64,000 nt of DNA from Haberlea rhodopensis (lineage: Eukaryota; Streptophyta; Magnoliopsida; Lamiales; Gesneriaceae). This document shows positions 35,344 to 48,600 of the stretch, in pieces; within the stretch, counting starts at the first letter, position 1, and each line of letters starts with the position of its first letter. The translations under genes were made by a program, and so were the position numbers. The notes below the pieces were generated by a model that saw nothing but the letters and a program-made list of their open reading frames with translations, ran no database searches and was not told the DNA's origin. Location: contig CAJQUN010000152.1 in the NCBI GenBank assembly GCA_907163345.1, positions 868,001 through 932,000 on the forward strand. Direction: 5' to 3'.

Positions 35344-35462
35344 TGGGCCAGATGAGAGTTATAAATGGATGCTTAATTGGGGCTTTTGAAGAACTCTATT
35401 TTATCAAAATAGCTGAGGCCCAATAAGCCCAAATGGTTTCAAAAAGTCGTAAATTAGGGTTT
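35344..35462 (+). promoter_or_regulatory. RPL35 promoter: site II motifs and telo-box
   Basis: TGGGCC at 35344-35349, GGCCCA at 35418-35423 and the telo-box complement TTAGGGTTT at 35454-35462 lie 60-180 bp before the ATG. In plants this pair of elements is typical of ribosomal-protein genes and drives expression in dividing cells (TCP and telo-box binding factors). Confidence 0.75.
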
Positions 35463-35519
35463 TGACATCAGAGTTTTACCCCGGTCACAGAAGCAGATTG
35501 AGAGAACGAATAGCAAGAA

Positions 35520-38069
35520 ATGGGTACGAAGAGATAACTACTCTGTCAATTTTATGAAAACTTCACTAGCATTTACGTAAATCTCGACATTTTTTATTAA
35601 ATATCCATATGATTTTTAATATTCGTTCATGTTTTTAGCTCGTATCAAGGTGCACGAGCTTCGGCAGAAGAGCAAGGCGGATCTGTTGGCGCAGCTGAAA
35701 GATTTGAAGGCGGAGCTTGCACTGCTTCGCGTGGCGAAGGTGACCGGAGGCGCTCCAAACAAGCTTTCGAAAATCAAGGTGGTGAGGCTCTCAATTGCAC
35801 AGGTGCTGACAGTAATTTCGCAGAAGCAGAAGGCTGCGCTGAGGGAAGTATACAAGAATAAGAAGTATTTGCCTCTAGATCTCCGTCCTAAAAAAACACG
35901 TGCTATCCGCCGCCGTCTCACCAAGCACCAGGTATTGTAGTATACCTTTTTCTTTTTTTTTTTTTCTTTTTATGCTTTCAGGTTCGATAACGGAAATGAT
36001 TTGCAATAAGATTTCTTGATTTTGTTCATTGGGCTTTATTCATGCTGTTTAATCCTCAACTTAAAAATGGTTGAGTTGTTTGTTGTTACTTACACTGCTG
36101 GTAGTTTGCTTCATCTTGTGATTGTGATTTATTATTGGTTCTCTAATCCTTCAATCTTCCATGTGCTTGTTTTCTGCTGATTTTATCATATATAGCTTCA
36201 TCAATCCTGCAATATTCCAGTATAATGAATAAAAGTATAGTAGTTATTGATGATGTTTATTCCTGATATCTTGTTCCTTTTTGAGAATCAGTTTACTCAT
36301 ACAGTGATTGGATTGATGGAACAATATTCTAATAGAGTGACTGGAACATTGATGTCTGTACATCATGGTTCTTCTACTCAATGTCTTGCAGACTTTAAAT
36401 CTAAAGGGTTGCATTGAGCTTTATAATTACACTTTGTGAATGTGGCTGATCCATTAGCATGGTCAGAAAGGACCCGAGTATTATGTCTGTTTCTGATTTA
36501 ATAAAGACAATGTAAAAGGATTTTAGATTTTGTTCCAACCATGTTATTTCTAATTTTTGTGAGATGGTTTCAACTACCAGCATGTTGCATCTGGTTGAGA
36601 CCATAGCTATTAAAGACGCATAGTGCACTGAAACGCAAAGGTGCCCTGGGGCTATAGTGCATAGCGCCGACGCGAAGCGCTCTTTACTTTTTAGTAAAGC
36701 GCACTTACTTATATATTCGTAATATATAAAAAGTATCCATAAATTTTAACAGTTATAAATAAGCAAACTGAAAGATAACAAAGTTAAATAATAAAGCAAG
36801 CTCATATAACAACAAAATTAAATAAAATATTAAATATCATAATGCAAAAATATCGTTCAACAGATATTAAAATTGAAAAAATTCTTATACAATAAACTAC
36901 CATCAAAATAAAAAAAAAACTAATATATTTATCACTTATATCTTCAATTTTATGATCAATGTCATATTCTTCATTTGTATTATCACCAAATTTATAGCGT
37001 TCAATACCATTCTCTTCCTCTAACTTGGCTAACAAAAAGCAGTGTACGTAACAAATAAATTCTAATATTCTTTAGCTTGGGCTATTTTTAATATGCCCAA
37101 ATATAAATATATAATGGCCTAACTAAACCTTAATCACTAGTTGATACTAACAACCGCCTATACTTTCAGCCCTAGCAAAAGCGCGGCACAAGCGCATGTC
37201 TTGGTTATGAGTAAAAGTGTAGGAAGCGCGCGAAAGCGCGCCTTACCTAAACAAGAAGCGGAAGGCACTGCGAGGCGCAAGGTCTGAGCTTTGGGCTAAG
37301 GCGCGCTAAAAGCGCACGCCTTGTGGGCTTTTAATAACTATGGTTGAGACTAAGATATTCTGCTTAGGGGTTGCATTGTGATTCGATTTTTGTAGTTATT
37401 GCCACTGTGTCTTTTTGTTTTTTGTGGATGATATGACTATTATTACAAAGACAAAGAAGCTTATTTTGATGAGATAGTGACATTGTTAAAAGTGATGTTG
37501 CCGTTGGTTTCCAGAATGTCAATTGCTGTATGCATTTTTAGAAAATGATAATACCACACTTTTTTTGTTAATCTTTCCTATCATTTTGATTTATGTATTG
37601 CCTGTAAGTTAATGGTTATGAAATTACCCAAGGTTGTGCTTGGAGGATGTTTTCAATAATTTGAGGAATGGGATTGAAAAATTGAAATTTTTTTATAAGT
37701 ATGGAAATGGATTTTAATTTACTCCAAGAATTGATACTTAAAAAGTGCTTTGTTTTGGTTGAAAATGATTTAATAAAGATGTTAAACCGCATTTTGGGAT
37801 GAAAAGATTTCATTTGAGAAATGGATTTGGAATAGTTGAAGATTTGGAATACCTATGTTCTGAAACATTTTTATTTGGGGAGTGGATTATGAGGAATGTA
37901 TTCGAAACAACTTTTATAATTGAGAATTTGAAAATTTGAAAGACCATGGTTGATTTAGTATGTCTTTTTCTTCTAATTTTGTGGTCTTTTACAGGCATCG
38001 TTAAAGACGGAGAAACAGAAAAAGAAAGAAATGTACTTCCCAATCAGAAAGTATGCGATCAAAGTTTAG
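35520..38069 (+). CDS. RPL35: 60S ribosomal protein L35 (uL29)
   Basis: This gene encodes cytosolic ribosomal protein uL29, which sits at the polypeptide exit tunnel of the large subunit. Exons are 35520-35523 (only ATG G), 35639-35931 and 37995-38069, all with GT-AG introns; they join to 372 nt, 123 residues. The tiny first exon is required: without it the second exon has no in-frame start for the conserved MARIKVHELRQKSK N-terminus. Family motifs seen are LLAQLKDLKAELALLRVAKV then TGG, LSKIKVVRLSIAQVLTVI, and LPLDLRPKKTRAIRRRLTKH. The C-terminus ends RKYAIKV. The length equals the family's usual ~123. Intron 2 is 2063 bp and holds a hAT-like element (36602-37342). The promoter has site II and telo-box motifs. 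Confidence 0.97.
36602..37342. mobile_element. hAT-like non-autonomous DNA element in RPL35 intron 2
   Basis: The 741-bp element is bounded by inverted ends (CATAGCTATTAAA and, inverted, CATAGTTATTAAA) and a perfect 8-bp target duplication GTTGAGAC (36594-36601, 37343-37350). The 8-bp size points to the hAT superfamily. The ends are rich in GCGC/AAGCGC, the middle is AT-rich and there is no transposase. Confidence 0.82.
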
Positions 38070-38584
38070 GTTACTTTGTGCTGGAAGCATATTTGGCATT
38101 TTAACATATTATCTTCGAGGATTTCAAAGTTCTGTTCAATTGAATTTCTGCATTTTCAGTTAGTTGAGAGATTATTGTGTTTTCCGAAATTTTGGGTACA
38201 CCATTTTCCTGTTATGTGATATTTTACATTCTATTTTATTCATCTTGCTCGAGAGGCTTTTACTGATGTGTCGCCGTTTTCAATTTTAAGCATATTATGC
38301 TGAGTTCGTGAAAGTCCATAAATTCTTCCACACACATACACCTCGTTTTATTCAAACTCAGAGTACGAGTTTTGTTTTACTACTGGATATTTGGCTCACA
38401 AATACAATGAGAGACTGGATCATTCTACAACAGATTCCAGCACGAAAATAGTTCTTGCCTATATTAAATAGGGGTTCAAAATTAACCTACAAACATATAA
38501 TCCGAGTTTCAGATATCGGAGCGCTTTTGATATAGACTTTTACATTTAATCGACATCATTCATAAGAGATTTCAGGGTTGAAAT
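38070..38584. other. RPL35 3' flank
   Basis: Presumed 3' UTR and spacer, AT-rich. No gene or repeat recognised. Confidence 0.5.
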
Positions 38585-38840
38585 CCAGTTATTCTGGAAG
38601 GGATGTGAGATGTGAAACAGGACCTTTGCCTGAGCATAAGAGCCTAACCAGGCAGCCATAAAGGCGGCCATTCTTGATCTCTTTCACATTCAGTTCCTCG
38701 AAAGCAACCGGGTCTTTAGTAAGATTTAAAGGGTCAAATAATATGCCTCCTGGATAGTTGATGTCTCTGGGCAAATAAATTCCCAAAGGCTCCAGAGCCT
38801 CGATACCGTGATATCCCCCATATTCTGGACCGATCTATGC
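38585..38840 (-). pseudogene. Light-harvesting chlorophyll a/b-binding protein fragment
   Basis: The minus-strand reading has EYGGYHGIEALEPLGIYLPR, DINYPGGILFDPLNL and AFEELNVKEIKNGRL. This is the region before and into the third membrane helix of LHC proteins, ending in the chlorophyll-ligand ExxNGR motif. After GRL the frame shifts (MAAWLGSYAQ in one frame, SGKGPV in another). No other LHC exon is nearby, so this is a truncated, frameshifted copy. Confidence 0.82.
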
Positions 38841-39600
38841 TTCCAAGAGGAAAACGTTGCAATAAGATAACAATTTTGTCCTTGTAGTCATATCGCACAA
38901 AAGTGGTGAATTATATGAATCCTCACGTCCAAGGTGTAAGATTAGTTATATTGATGTGGAGAAATTCAATTTGCCATTATCGAGTAATGGAAAAATGATG
39001 ATTAAAAGTCTTAAGGTTTTAACTACTTGTTTCAAGAATTGGTTTACTGAATCAATAAAAAAATTGTTACTCTACAATGGATCATGAAATTGCATATGTT
39101 AATGTCCAAGAGAATCTATATTATAATCAAAAACTTTTTCTAAATTGATGCTCAAAGGAAGATTTTTAATGAATCCAATATGACAAATAATGGATGGTCA
39201 AGACTTCGTCATAGTTAGACAAAGTGTTTGGCCTGAATTTGTGGTGCGGAGGTACCAGACATTTAAGCGTGCCAAAATGGAAATCTAACGTCTAAACTAG
39301 GCGATGTGATCCTCTATTTAATCGTTGGTTATAATTTCTCGATAAAGCTCGAACACGAAAGGAATTAATTGAAGGATTTACATGAGAAAGGGGGAAAAAA
39401 CTCATCAACGAATATGAACGTATGTTGATGCCGTTGAAAATTAAACAACAATCTTACAAACTAGTAAACGTAAAAAAAATTGAATGATTTAGATATAGAC
39501 TTCGATGATCTACGATTTACAAGCTAAGAATTGCACGAAAATAAACTTTTAGGCCCTTGGGCTTTGAGTAGGCCCACGCTGATCTATTTATTCACTATCT
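38841..39600. other. Intergenic region upstream of the BUBR1-type gene
   Basis: No gene seen. GGCCCA-type site II motifs occur near 39553 and 39572, close to the promoter of the next gene. Confidence 0.45.
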
Positions 39601-39604
39601 TATT

Positions 39605-39670
39605 TTGCAACGGTTACTAAGCAAAACGGAAGACTCGATTCAAATTTCAAATTTAAAAGGCTACAACGGA
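39605..39670 (+). promoter_or_regulatory. Possible MSA (MYB3R-binding) elements
   Basis: GCAACGGTTA at 39607-39616 fits the mitosis-specific activator core AACGG closely, and two more AACGG cores follow (about 39624 and 39665), all within 85 bp of the ATG. Such elements give G2/M expression in plants, which suits a spindle-checkpoint gene. This is inference from motif and context. Confidence 0.5.
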
Positions 39671-39689
39671 AATACAGGAGAAAAGAAGA

Positions 39690-42600
39690 ATGGAGAAAAG
39701 CAGCGTTGATTTTGTTGAATCAATGGAGTTGATTTCAGATCCAGAAACTCAGTTTTTGGCGTCGAAGGAGGAGACAGGTCATGAATGGGAGCTCTTCAAG
39801 GAAAATGTCCGCCCTTTGAAACGAGGTCGTAATGTCAATTTGCTCAACCATGCCCTAAAATCCCATTCCCATCCCCATATAAAGAAATCTCTACTTCACA
39901 ATCGAAGGTACGTTGATCAAACCTTGTTTCTTCTTTTTATCCGTCATCTTCTTCTCTATCATTGTTTGCATATCAACTGTTGTGAATCTTGTGATGAATT
40001 AGGATGTTGATTGAAGCGATTGACCAGTATGAAGGCGAGGATCCTCTCCAGCCATGGATTGAGTAATTAATTTTTATTGTACTCATGTTGGTTTTTTGAA
40101 TAAATTATTTGTTTTTATTTTATTTTGCTTCTCTTTTGATGAGTCTAACCTGATTGAACTCTCCCTGTGAAGAATTACGCTTTTATCCCAGACATGTGCT
40201 TCTTCTATGGTTTTTATAGTATATGTGCTGAATTTTCTGATCTTTTATTGATTGTTTGGTCATTTGATTTGAAGAGTCCCGATTTCTCGTTGGCCAGACA
40301 CGAACGAGACCCTTGAAGAGGAATTTAGCTAACTAATCCCCGTTTGATCGGGGTATAAGAATATTGTTACTGTTAAGCTTGCTGATTTCATCTTTGAGAA
40401 GTGGTTCTTTACTCTTCAAATGACAAAAAATCTTTATTTCTTCTAGTATCGCTTTGCTGAGATCGTGGACAATCCGTTGAGGAATTTTTTCAACAATTGA
40501 AAGCAGCACTTGTTTTTATTTTATCTGAAGAAGCGTTGCAATATTCATTTTTGGTCAGGAAAAATTTGTGTTATTGTCAGTTAAAATTATAAGGTTTGAT
40601 ACAGTAACTTAAATGAATGAGCGTTAATCATATGGATGATATCATGCACGCTAGTTGTTTATACATACTAAAATCTGATCCATGTCATGGAAGTTAGGTC
40701 AAAGTTGTACTACTCCCAACTGAAATAAATTAATGAAACATGTCACTGTGAAGAATTTTCCTTTTTTTCTATCTTGGTAACCTTGTTAATTTTTAATTGG
40801 TCCCTTTAAAGGTGCATCAAATGGGTTCAGGAGGCTTTCCCTCCGGGTGGTGACTATTCAGGACTAGTTGTGATATATGAACAATGTGTCCGCACTTTTT
40901 GGCATGAACATCGGTACAAGGATGATCTTAGATACCTGAAAATTTGGTTGGAATATGTGAGTTTCTTCATCTTTTCTTTCATTTGGCCATTAACTTGACT
41001 TTCCTTATTATGAATAGTTAGAATGTTACTTTCATACCCACTTATTAGTGCCATCATAACCTATCCATGACATCAAGAATCATTGAAGCTTTAAGGAACT
41101 GTACCTTCAGCTGCCAGCATCATAAAATTTTGCTAAAAAATGTGTGATTGTGAAGTGTGCCTAATTGAAAGTTTGAATGCAATTTCGTATTTTTTACATC
41201 ATGGAATGCATTTGAGCAAATGAAATTGTTGGGATTAGCTTCTCCAGGTGGTTTTTGTGCATCAAAGTTTGACAAACAATTTAAAGTTGTCCGATAAGTT
41301 GTTAACAAAAATTCTTTTGATAAATTTAATCTAGATATTAATATAAGGTGAATAAGTAAACAATACGTAAAGTGTAGTTCTTAGAATGGGGAAATATTGA
41401 TTTATTTGGAGATTCAAACAACCGGAGGTCGCTGAGCATAATGGGGTGTCACTTGAGAGTTGTCTAAGGTTGGCCTGAGTTAGGATGCTGGTTTTCTGAA
41501 GTTTGCCGATGCTCTGATAGTATCAGTTTGTTTTTGGTGGTGGCTTCCTGCGGTTATGTGTGGCATACAGTGTCTGTTTCTTATCTCCAATCCTAGAACA
41601 GCAGATGTCAATCGTGATGTGGCAAGGTGTTTGTAAAGAGGTTTTTGCCTAGGCACTGGACACAAATATTCACCAAAAGCAACCAAGAATTACATTTCAG
41701 ATGGCACTGCGAATTGTTTTTCTTAAACACTTCTGTAGACATATAGCAATGAAAACATTTGCGAGGTTGGTAGCCGTAGGTGCAGTTCCTTAAAACTTCC
41801 AGTATTCTTGGTATTGTTTGTTGATGTTGTGGCACTGACTAGTGTTTTTCATGAACTTTAGACTAACATGAGTTAATAAGCAAAATTCTGTATCACTTGA
41901 ATAAACTCTTGTTCAAATAGGTGGAGCATGCCATGCTATAATATGCCTCCAATTTTGTATGTTTTTGTATCTTTAATTTATCACTTGGTGCAAGATATGA
42001 ATGATAGTTACTTAACTAATGAAATGGTAAAGCAGGCTGATAATTGTGTAGATGCTGAAGTCATATACAGCTTTTTAGAGGCAAACAAAATTGGACAGAC
42101 ACACGCGCAATTCTACGTATCATATGCTTTGCACATGGAACACAAACATAAAACTAAAATTGCGAATGACATCTTCAATCGTGGGGTATCAATGTAAGTT
42201 CTTTTTTGAGATTCGCAGTTCTATTATCATAAATAAATACTTAATCATTCCTTAATAGTCTTTTCGAGGAAGAAACTTTTTGTGTTTTCTGTTTATAAAA
42301 CTTCTTTGTTGTGATGCAGACACTGAATAGAGAAAAGCTTTGCTAGGTTCTGTAGGTTAGGTCATTTTTATTTTTATCATGAATATAAAGATGATAATGT
42401 AATATATACAACATAATTTATGAAGTGTTTGTCAATAAAGCAAACATGTAGTCAGACATGAGATTATCTGTCATAAATAATTTATTTGCGGTTAAAGGAA
42501 GATTGATTGTTTAATAATTTCTCAGCATTTGCTTACCGATGTGTGTTATGCAGTTACAATTTTGATTGATATGTCATAGATACCGAATCCATTTTTCTTA

Positions 42601-45600
42601 TGGATTCTCAATTTACAAACGGCTAGATGGTGGGTTTGAGAAACACCCCCAAAACGATTTAATTTCTTTTGATGTTTTAACATTGATAGTGCCATTTTTC
42701 TCTTCGTGTTCTCAACTATTATTGTAAAACTTTGGCCACTAGGAATGCTGAACCAGTTGAAAAATTGAAGGCAGCCTACAAGAAATTTCTCAGTCGTTCG
42801 ATGAGACAAATCAAAACTAGAGAAGTATGCAAGTCATTGCCTTTCGTTGTTGTTTCCTTTACTTGGTTCATTTGAGAACACAATTCCAATGAACAGGAGG
42901 ATGTAATGGGAGACCAGTTTCCAGCTCGAAGTTTTGGAACTGTGTTGGCTAAAGAAGCAAGTAAGACATTTATCTTTCTGACTAGTATAATTTTTGCAGC
43001 AACTTGTACAGTCCTTGCTTGCTTATCTTTTCTTATGATAGCAGGAAACCAAACTTCAGAGAGTTCTGACCTTTTTAGAAAAAAATTGAAGTCTGAGAGG
43101 TTTGCACCATATTTCCATTCTCAAAGGTCTTCATGTCAATTTTGTTATAGCACCCCCAACGATTGAGAGTTTGGTGGGAAGGAGAATAGCCTTAACAACA
43201 CCGCATAGTCCCACTAAACTTCTCCACCCATTCTCTTTGGTCTTGTAATTTTTTTCAAAATTGATGTGGAAATTAAGGGCTTTTACACTATGCATGAAGA
43301 GAAATAAAGCCACCCTCCATGTTCTTTGTCCTGCCTTTGTGTTTCAAGCTAAGATGCAAAGTTTGATGAAACCAGAACATGTCGATGATGTAGCTTATTA
43401 TTGTTCCATTTTTTGTCTTAAGGGCTCGTGGAAATACACTGTCAATTTACAAAGACAGCAGCAGTGGTTCAACATCGGGTCATCAGTTAGAAGTGTCACA
43501 TTTGGACATGAAACAATGGCACTCGCTTGGTCCTCTAGCTGAAAGAAACAAAGAGAATAAAGCAATTCCTTCCAAATGGACATCAAATAAGGTAAATAAT
43601 GATTTCTATTCCCTTCATTTATCATGTTATAGAAGATCCATATTTAAATATAAAGTGATTTCTACAGATTCCTCAGAAACCAGGCCAAAGAATTGAAAGA
43701 TCAGCTCCAGGCCCATGCATGGAGATCTTTGTGGATGACAAGTGCTTAGAGTAAGACCCAGATATAACAACTATTAGAAAAATATGCTTAATGATTGAAA
43801 TTAAGCATGGAAAAGTCGAAAATACAAATGGAGGAAAAACGAGCAACGACGAACGAGAAAAGTAGCCCGGGAAAACCCGAGCCCGTTTTTTGGGTAGTAG
43901 ACGAGGAGGCGCTCGAGCGCCTCCACTTCTGCTCGGAAAATTGCATTGCGGTTTTTTCTTGAATTCGCGTCCGGTGCGATTTTTCATGAAGTAATGCTAC
44001 CAAATGATGTCTTTTGGTGATGTCCTTTGGTCAAGTATAAATAGAACAACCCCTGACTGAACTAAACACATTTTCCAAGATCAAATTCAAGTTTGAGAGC
44101 AAAATTTCTGCATATTCATATTGTTCATCTCTTGTTCTTGGTCCTTTAAACCTTTGTGGTTTAAGGATTCGTGATTTGAAGTGCTTCTATCACGAACATA
44201 GTCTTTGTATCAAGGATGGAGATTAGAAATCTCGCATCGATATCCATCCTTCAAAAACATTGTTAATTTGCTTGCTTATATCCCAAAGACAGACATCCAT
44301 ATAAGATTTATACAATTTTGAAACAATATTTTATAACAAATGGCTTCATCGAGTGGAACAACAATGTCCGTTCATCATGGAGAAAGTTCAATGGAAATGA
44401 CTTCAAAAGATGGCGCAACAAAAGGTGCTCTTCTACTTGACGACCTTGGGTCTGACAAGGTTTTTAAATGAAGATGCTCCTACCATTATATAGATGGTGA
44501 AATCGCAATGGAATTGTGAGAATCATTGGAAAGGAAATACAAATTCGAGGATGCTGGTATGAAGAAATTCATATCCTAGACTTCAAAATGGGTGCAAGAT
44601 TTACCAGTTATCTTGCACGATATCCATGCGGAAGGAATGATGAGTCTAAGCATCCCAAGTGGACACTTTGATTGAAAAGTTCTCCTATGTGGAAAGATTT
44701 TAAGAATTATCTCAAACATATACGAAAAAGAGATGAGTTTTGAAAACATTGTGGTTCGGTTGCGAGGAGGACAACACCAAATGGAAGTACGTGCGAACTT
44801 GGTGGAACAACATACCAGAACAAAGCGAAAGTTTGACGGCAAGTTCAAGGGAAAGTGCTACAAATGTGGAAAACCAATCTCATGGCCTAGGATTGTCACA
44901 ACAAAATAACAATCGAGGGAAGACAAAAGATCAAGTCAATATAACCGAAGATGACATATTATCAGATGGTTTATCTGATCTTATGTTTACCGCTTGATTA
45001 ATATTTTGATTTTGACAAGGATTATATTAATCAAACTTAGTGTTCGAGGAAAAAAATTATATGGAAAATAAGTCTTTTTTCCGGTTGAAAATTATAAAGA
45101 TGAAAATTATATGGGAAATAAGTCTTTTTCCGGTTGCTCATCAATATTAGAAGCAAAAAAATTTATGTATTACTCATTTGATTGAGTTTTATGATTTATG
45201 GATGATCGCGTGGTCATGTAAATTATAATTCACTACGCAAATTTGTAAAGATAAATTTATTGCTTTAAGTGAATGTTAACTTAAAACATAAGTGTGAGAC
45301 TTGTGTGGTGGATAAGTTAACAAAACCGTAATTCACTCGGTTGAAAGAAAGAGGCACATCTAGCACCAATTCACATTGATGTTTGTGATTTAAAGTCTGT
45401 GCAAACTAGAGGTGTGAGAAAAGTATTCGTCGATTATTCATAATATATTGTTATGGCTATTTGCTACGAAGCAAAGACGATGTCATAGAAGTGTTTGAAC
45501 ACTACGAGAATGAGATTGAAAACAAACTAAAGCAAAAGAATGTTGCAATGAAGAATTGTGAGTTGATTCTATTTGTGTTGAATTCAAGTTTCTTAAGAAT

Positions 45601-48600
45601 TGTACTCCTAAAATACAAATGATGAACCGAGTGCCACAATTGTTTTTTCTGGGCGTTTTTCTCTCGTAAAATTGATTCTATTTGAATTTTCTAAGCATAA
45701 CATGCTTAAAGCTCGAACTTGCAAGACATAAAATCTTGAATTCGAGTTTTATAAGTTTGGATGCTTAAAATGCAAATAGCGAATCTTATTCGAGAGATTG
45801 TCCAACTTTCAAATTTTGTAAGCAAGTGCTCTTAAATCAAAAGTTTGCAAGATATGAAATCTCGAATTTTGATTTATAAATTTATAATGCTTAGAATTTG
45901 AAAGTTGAAAGTTGAAAATTGTGGGGGGAAGCAATTCTATTGGTCAACTATATTCTAAATACCACACTTAAGAAATGACGGAAATCCTTATGAGTTAAGG
46001 ACAAAGGTTTCCTACAAATATTTAAAGTGTGGGTGTGCCTGACTGAAGAACAAGTGTCAAAGTAATGACACGAGAAATTTGACAAAACCGTGCTGTTAAA
46101 ACAAGTGTGACAAAAGTGACACACATGAAGCATATGTTGTCAATTAATGAAAAGGAACATAAATCTCATGGATGTCAGAGAAGCTTTTGGTTTGAATTAT
46201 CCTCTCTTCTATTGCTTTGTTTAAATATTAGAGTTTACAATATCTATTAAACCTATATCATCTACTTTCCTAACTAGGAATGATAACAATAGGTAGCTTT
46301 GTTTAAATATTAGAGTTTACAACATCTATTAAACCTATATCATCTACTTTCCTAACTAGGAATGATAACAATAGGAATATACAAGATACATGTTGATTCC
46401 ATTTTGACTCAATCGTGATTCACGTTATTTTCTTGTGTACTCAATCCTATCCAGTCTGTCCTTGTAACATATATAAGTATGCTTGCAAGTTAATGATTTG
46501 CTCACTATGGGAAGCAGTATAGAGATCATCAAAACAACGAAGAAAAAAACATTTTTGACATGATGGATGTTGATGCAGCAATGCCAAAATTAGAATCGAA
46601 GTTTCCAAGATGAATTCTCATGTTTAATTCTAGTATCGAATTTTTAAGCTTTGCGCTTAAAAGTCAAGTTTGTAGGAAATAAAATCTTGAAGTTGAATTT
46701 TCTAGAAAATTGCCTTAAAATTTGAATTGTAATTAAAACCGAGAATTTATTATAGTTTCGAATTTTGTAAGCTATAATGCTTATAATTCGAAACTCGAGA
46801 TATCCTGATATAAATTGGATATTTGACACAAATGGATATGTGTTAACTGTTGGTAATGCTGTTGCGTCATGAAAGAGGAAACAATGGAAATTCTCGAAAC
46901 AAAAAGTGTATAGCTCAATCCATTATGAATTCAGAATTCATTACGCTTGATAAAGCGGGGAAGAAGCCGGAGGGCTTCGATGTTTTTGTTAATATGCTTA
47001 TATGTTGATGATATACTCATAGTGGGAAACAATTTAGAAATCATCAACGCACCAAATAAAATGTTGACAAAACATTGGAAATGAAGGATATGGGTGAAAC
47101 AAATGCCATACTTAAAATTAAAGTTTCCAAGACATCCGAACGACGACTGTTGACGGAGTCTCATTATGTTGAGAAATGCTAAAGACAATTCTCGCAAATG
47201 ACACATTGTCAGTGAAAACACCATATGATCCAAATCTACACTTAGTTAAAAATAATGGTGACCCTGTCATGCAATTGGAATACTCGAGGATAATTTGCAG
47301 TCTAATGTATCTCGTGAATTGCACGCGTCCTGACTTGCATATGCGGTTGGTAAACTAAGTAGATTCACTAGGAATCCAAGTAATGCCCATAGGAAGGCAT
47401 TGACAAGGGTATTTAATATTTAAGATACACCTTAAATTATGGATTGCATTATACAAGATATCCTGCTGTGTTAGAAGGATATAACGATGCTAATTGGATA
47501 TCAGACAAAAAAGAGTCAAAGTCCACAAGTGATTATGTGTTTACCATTGCATGGGCTACTGTGTCGTGGAAATTTTCCAAGCAACTTGTATTGCTAGATC
47601 TTATGGAATCAGAATTTATAGCCTTGGATAAAGTGGGAGAATAAGCCGAATGACATAAAAGTTTCTGGGAAGAAATTCCTTGTTGGGAAAAACATGTGCC
47701 TGAACTAAGATACATTACAATAGCCAATCGACTATAGGAAAGGCACATAGTAGCATGTATAATGGTAAGTGTAGACATATACGTCGTAGACATAATACCA
47801 TTAAACAGTTGATCTCTAATGGAATTATATCCATTGGCTATGTGAAGTCAAAGGAAAATATTGCGGGTCGCTTACGAAAAGTTTGCCTAGAGATCAAGTA
47901 TACAATTTATCGAGGGGAATGTGATTAAAACCCTATAATCAAAGTCTTATAGTGGATATCCAATCTTGTTGACTGGATATCTCAAGATCTAGGTTCAAAA
48001 GGGACAACCAAATTATGAGATTAAATAAACACCTTGGAGATCAATCTCCAACCCATTCTTATGATAAGGGATAGCGTGCAAAAGTGATACGAGGTAGGCG
48101 AAGGCCTTTAATGATTCCTAAAGGTATATAAATAAAATATGTTGGAGTATAACATGATACTCTTATAGGAGATCACATACGTAAGTGCGAAGTATGGCCG
48201 CTTCAAAGATGGAAAGCACATATGAAACCAAGCGTGGTCAAAGTCGTAACGGACACAACCGTAAGAAACCAATACGAATGTTGGAATTGTTATGGTGTGG
48301 GTTCAATTGTCTCGATTTACACCTGTTCAAGACTATAAGTTCACTATTAAGTCAAGTAAAGCCGAATGAATACTACTATGGAACATTCATGCATTAATTT
48401 AATGAATTGAAATTAAGCATGGAAAAGTTGAAAAATACGAATGGAGGAAAAACTAGCAAAGATGGACGAGAAAAAGCTCAGCGGGAAAACCAAGGCAGCG
48501 TGGGCAGCACTCAGGTTTTTGGGCAGTAGACGCGGAGCTCGAGCGCCCTCCACTTCTGCCCGGAAAATTACATTGCTGTTTTCTCTTGAAAAGGTGTGCC

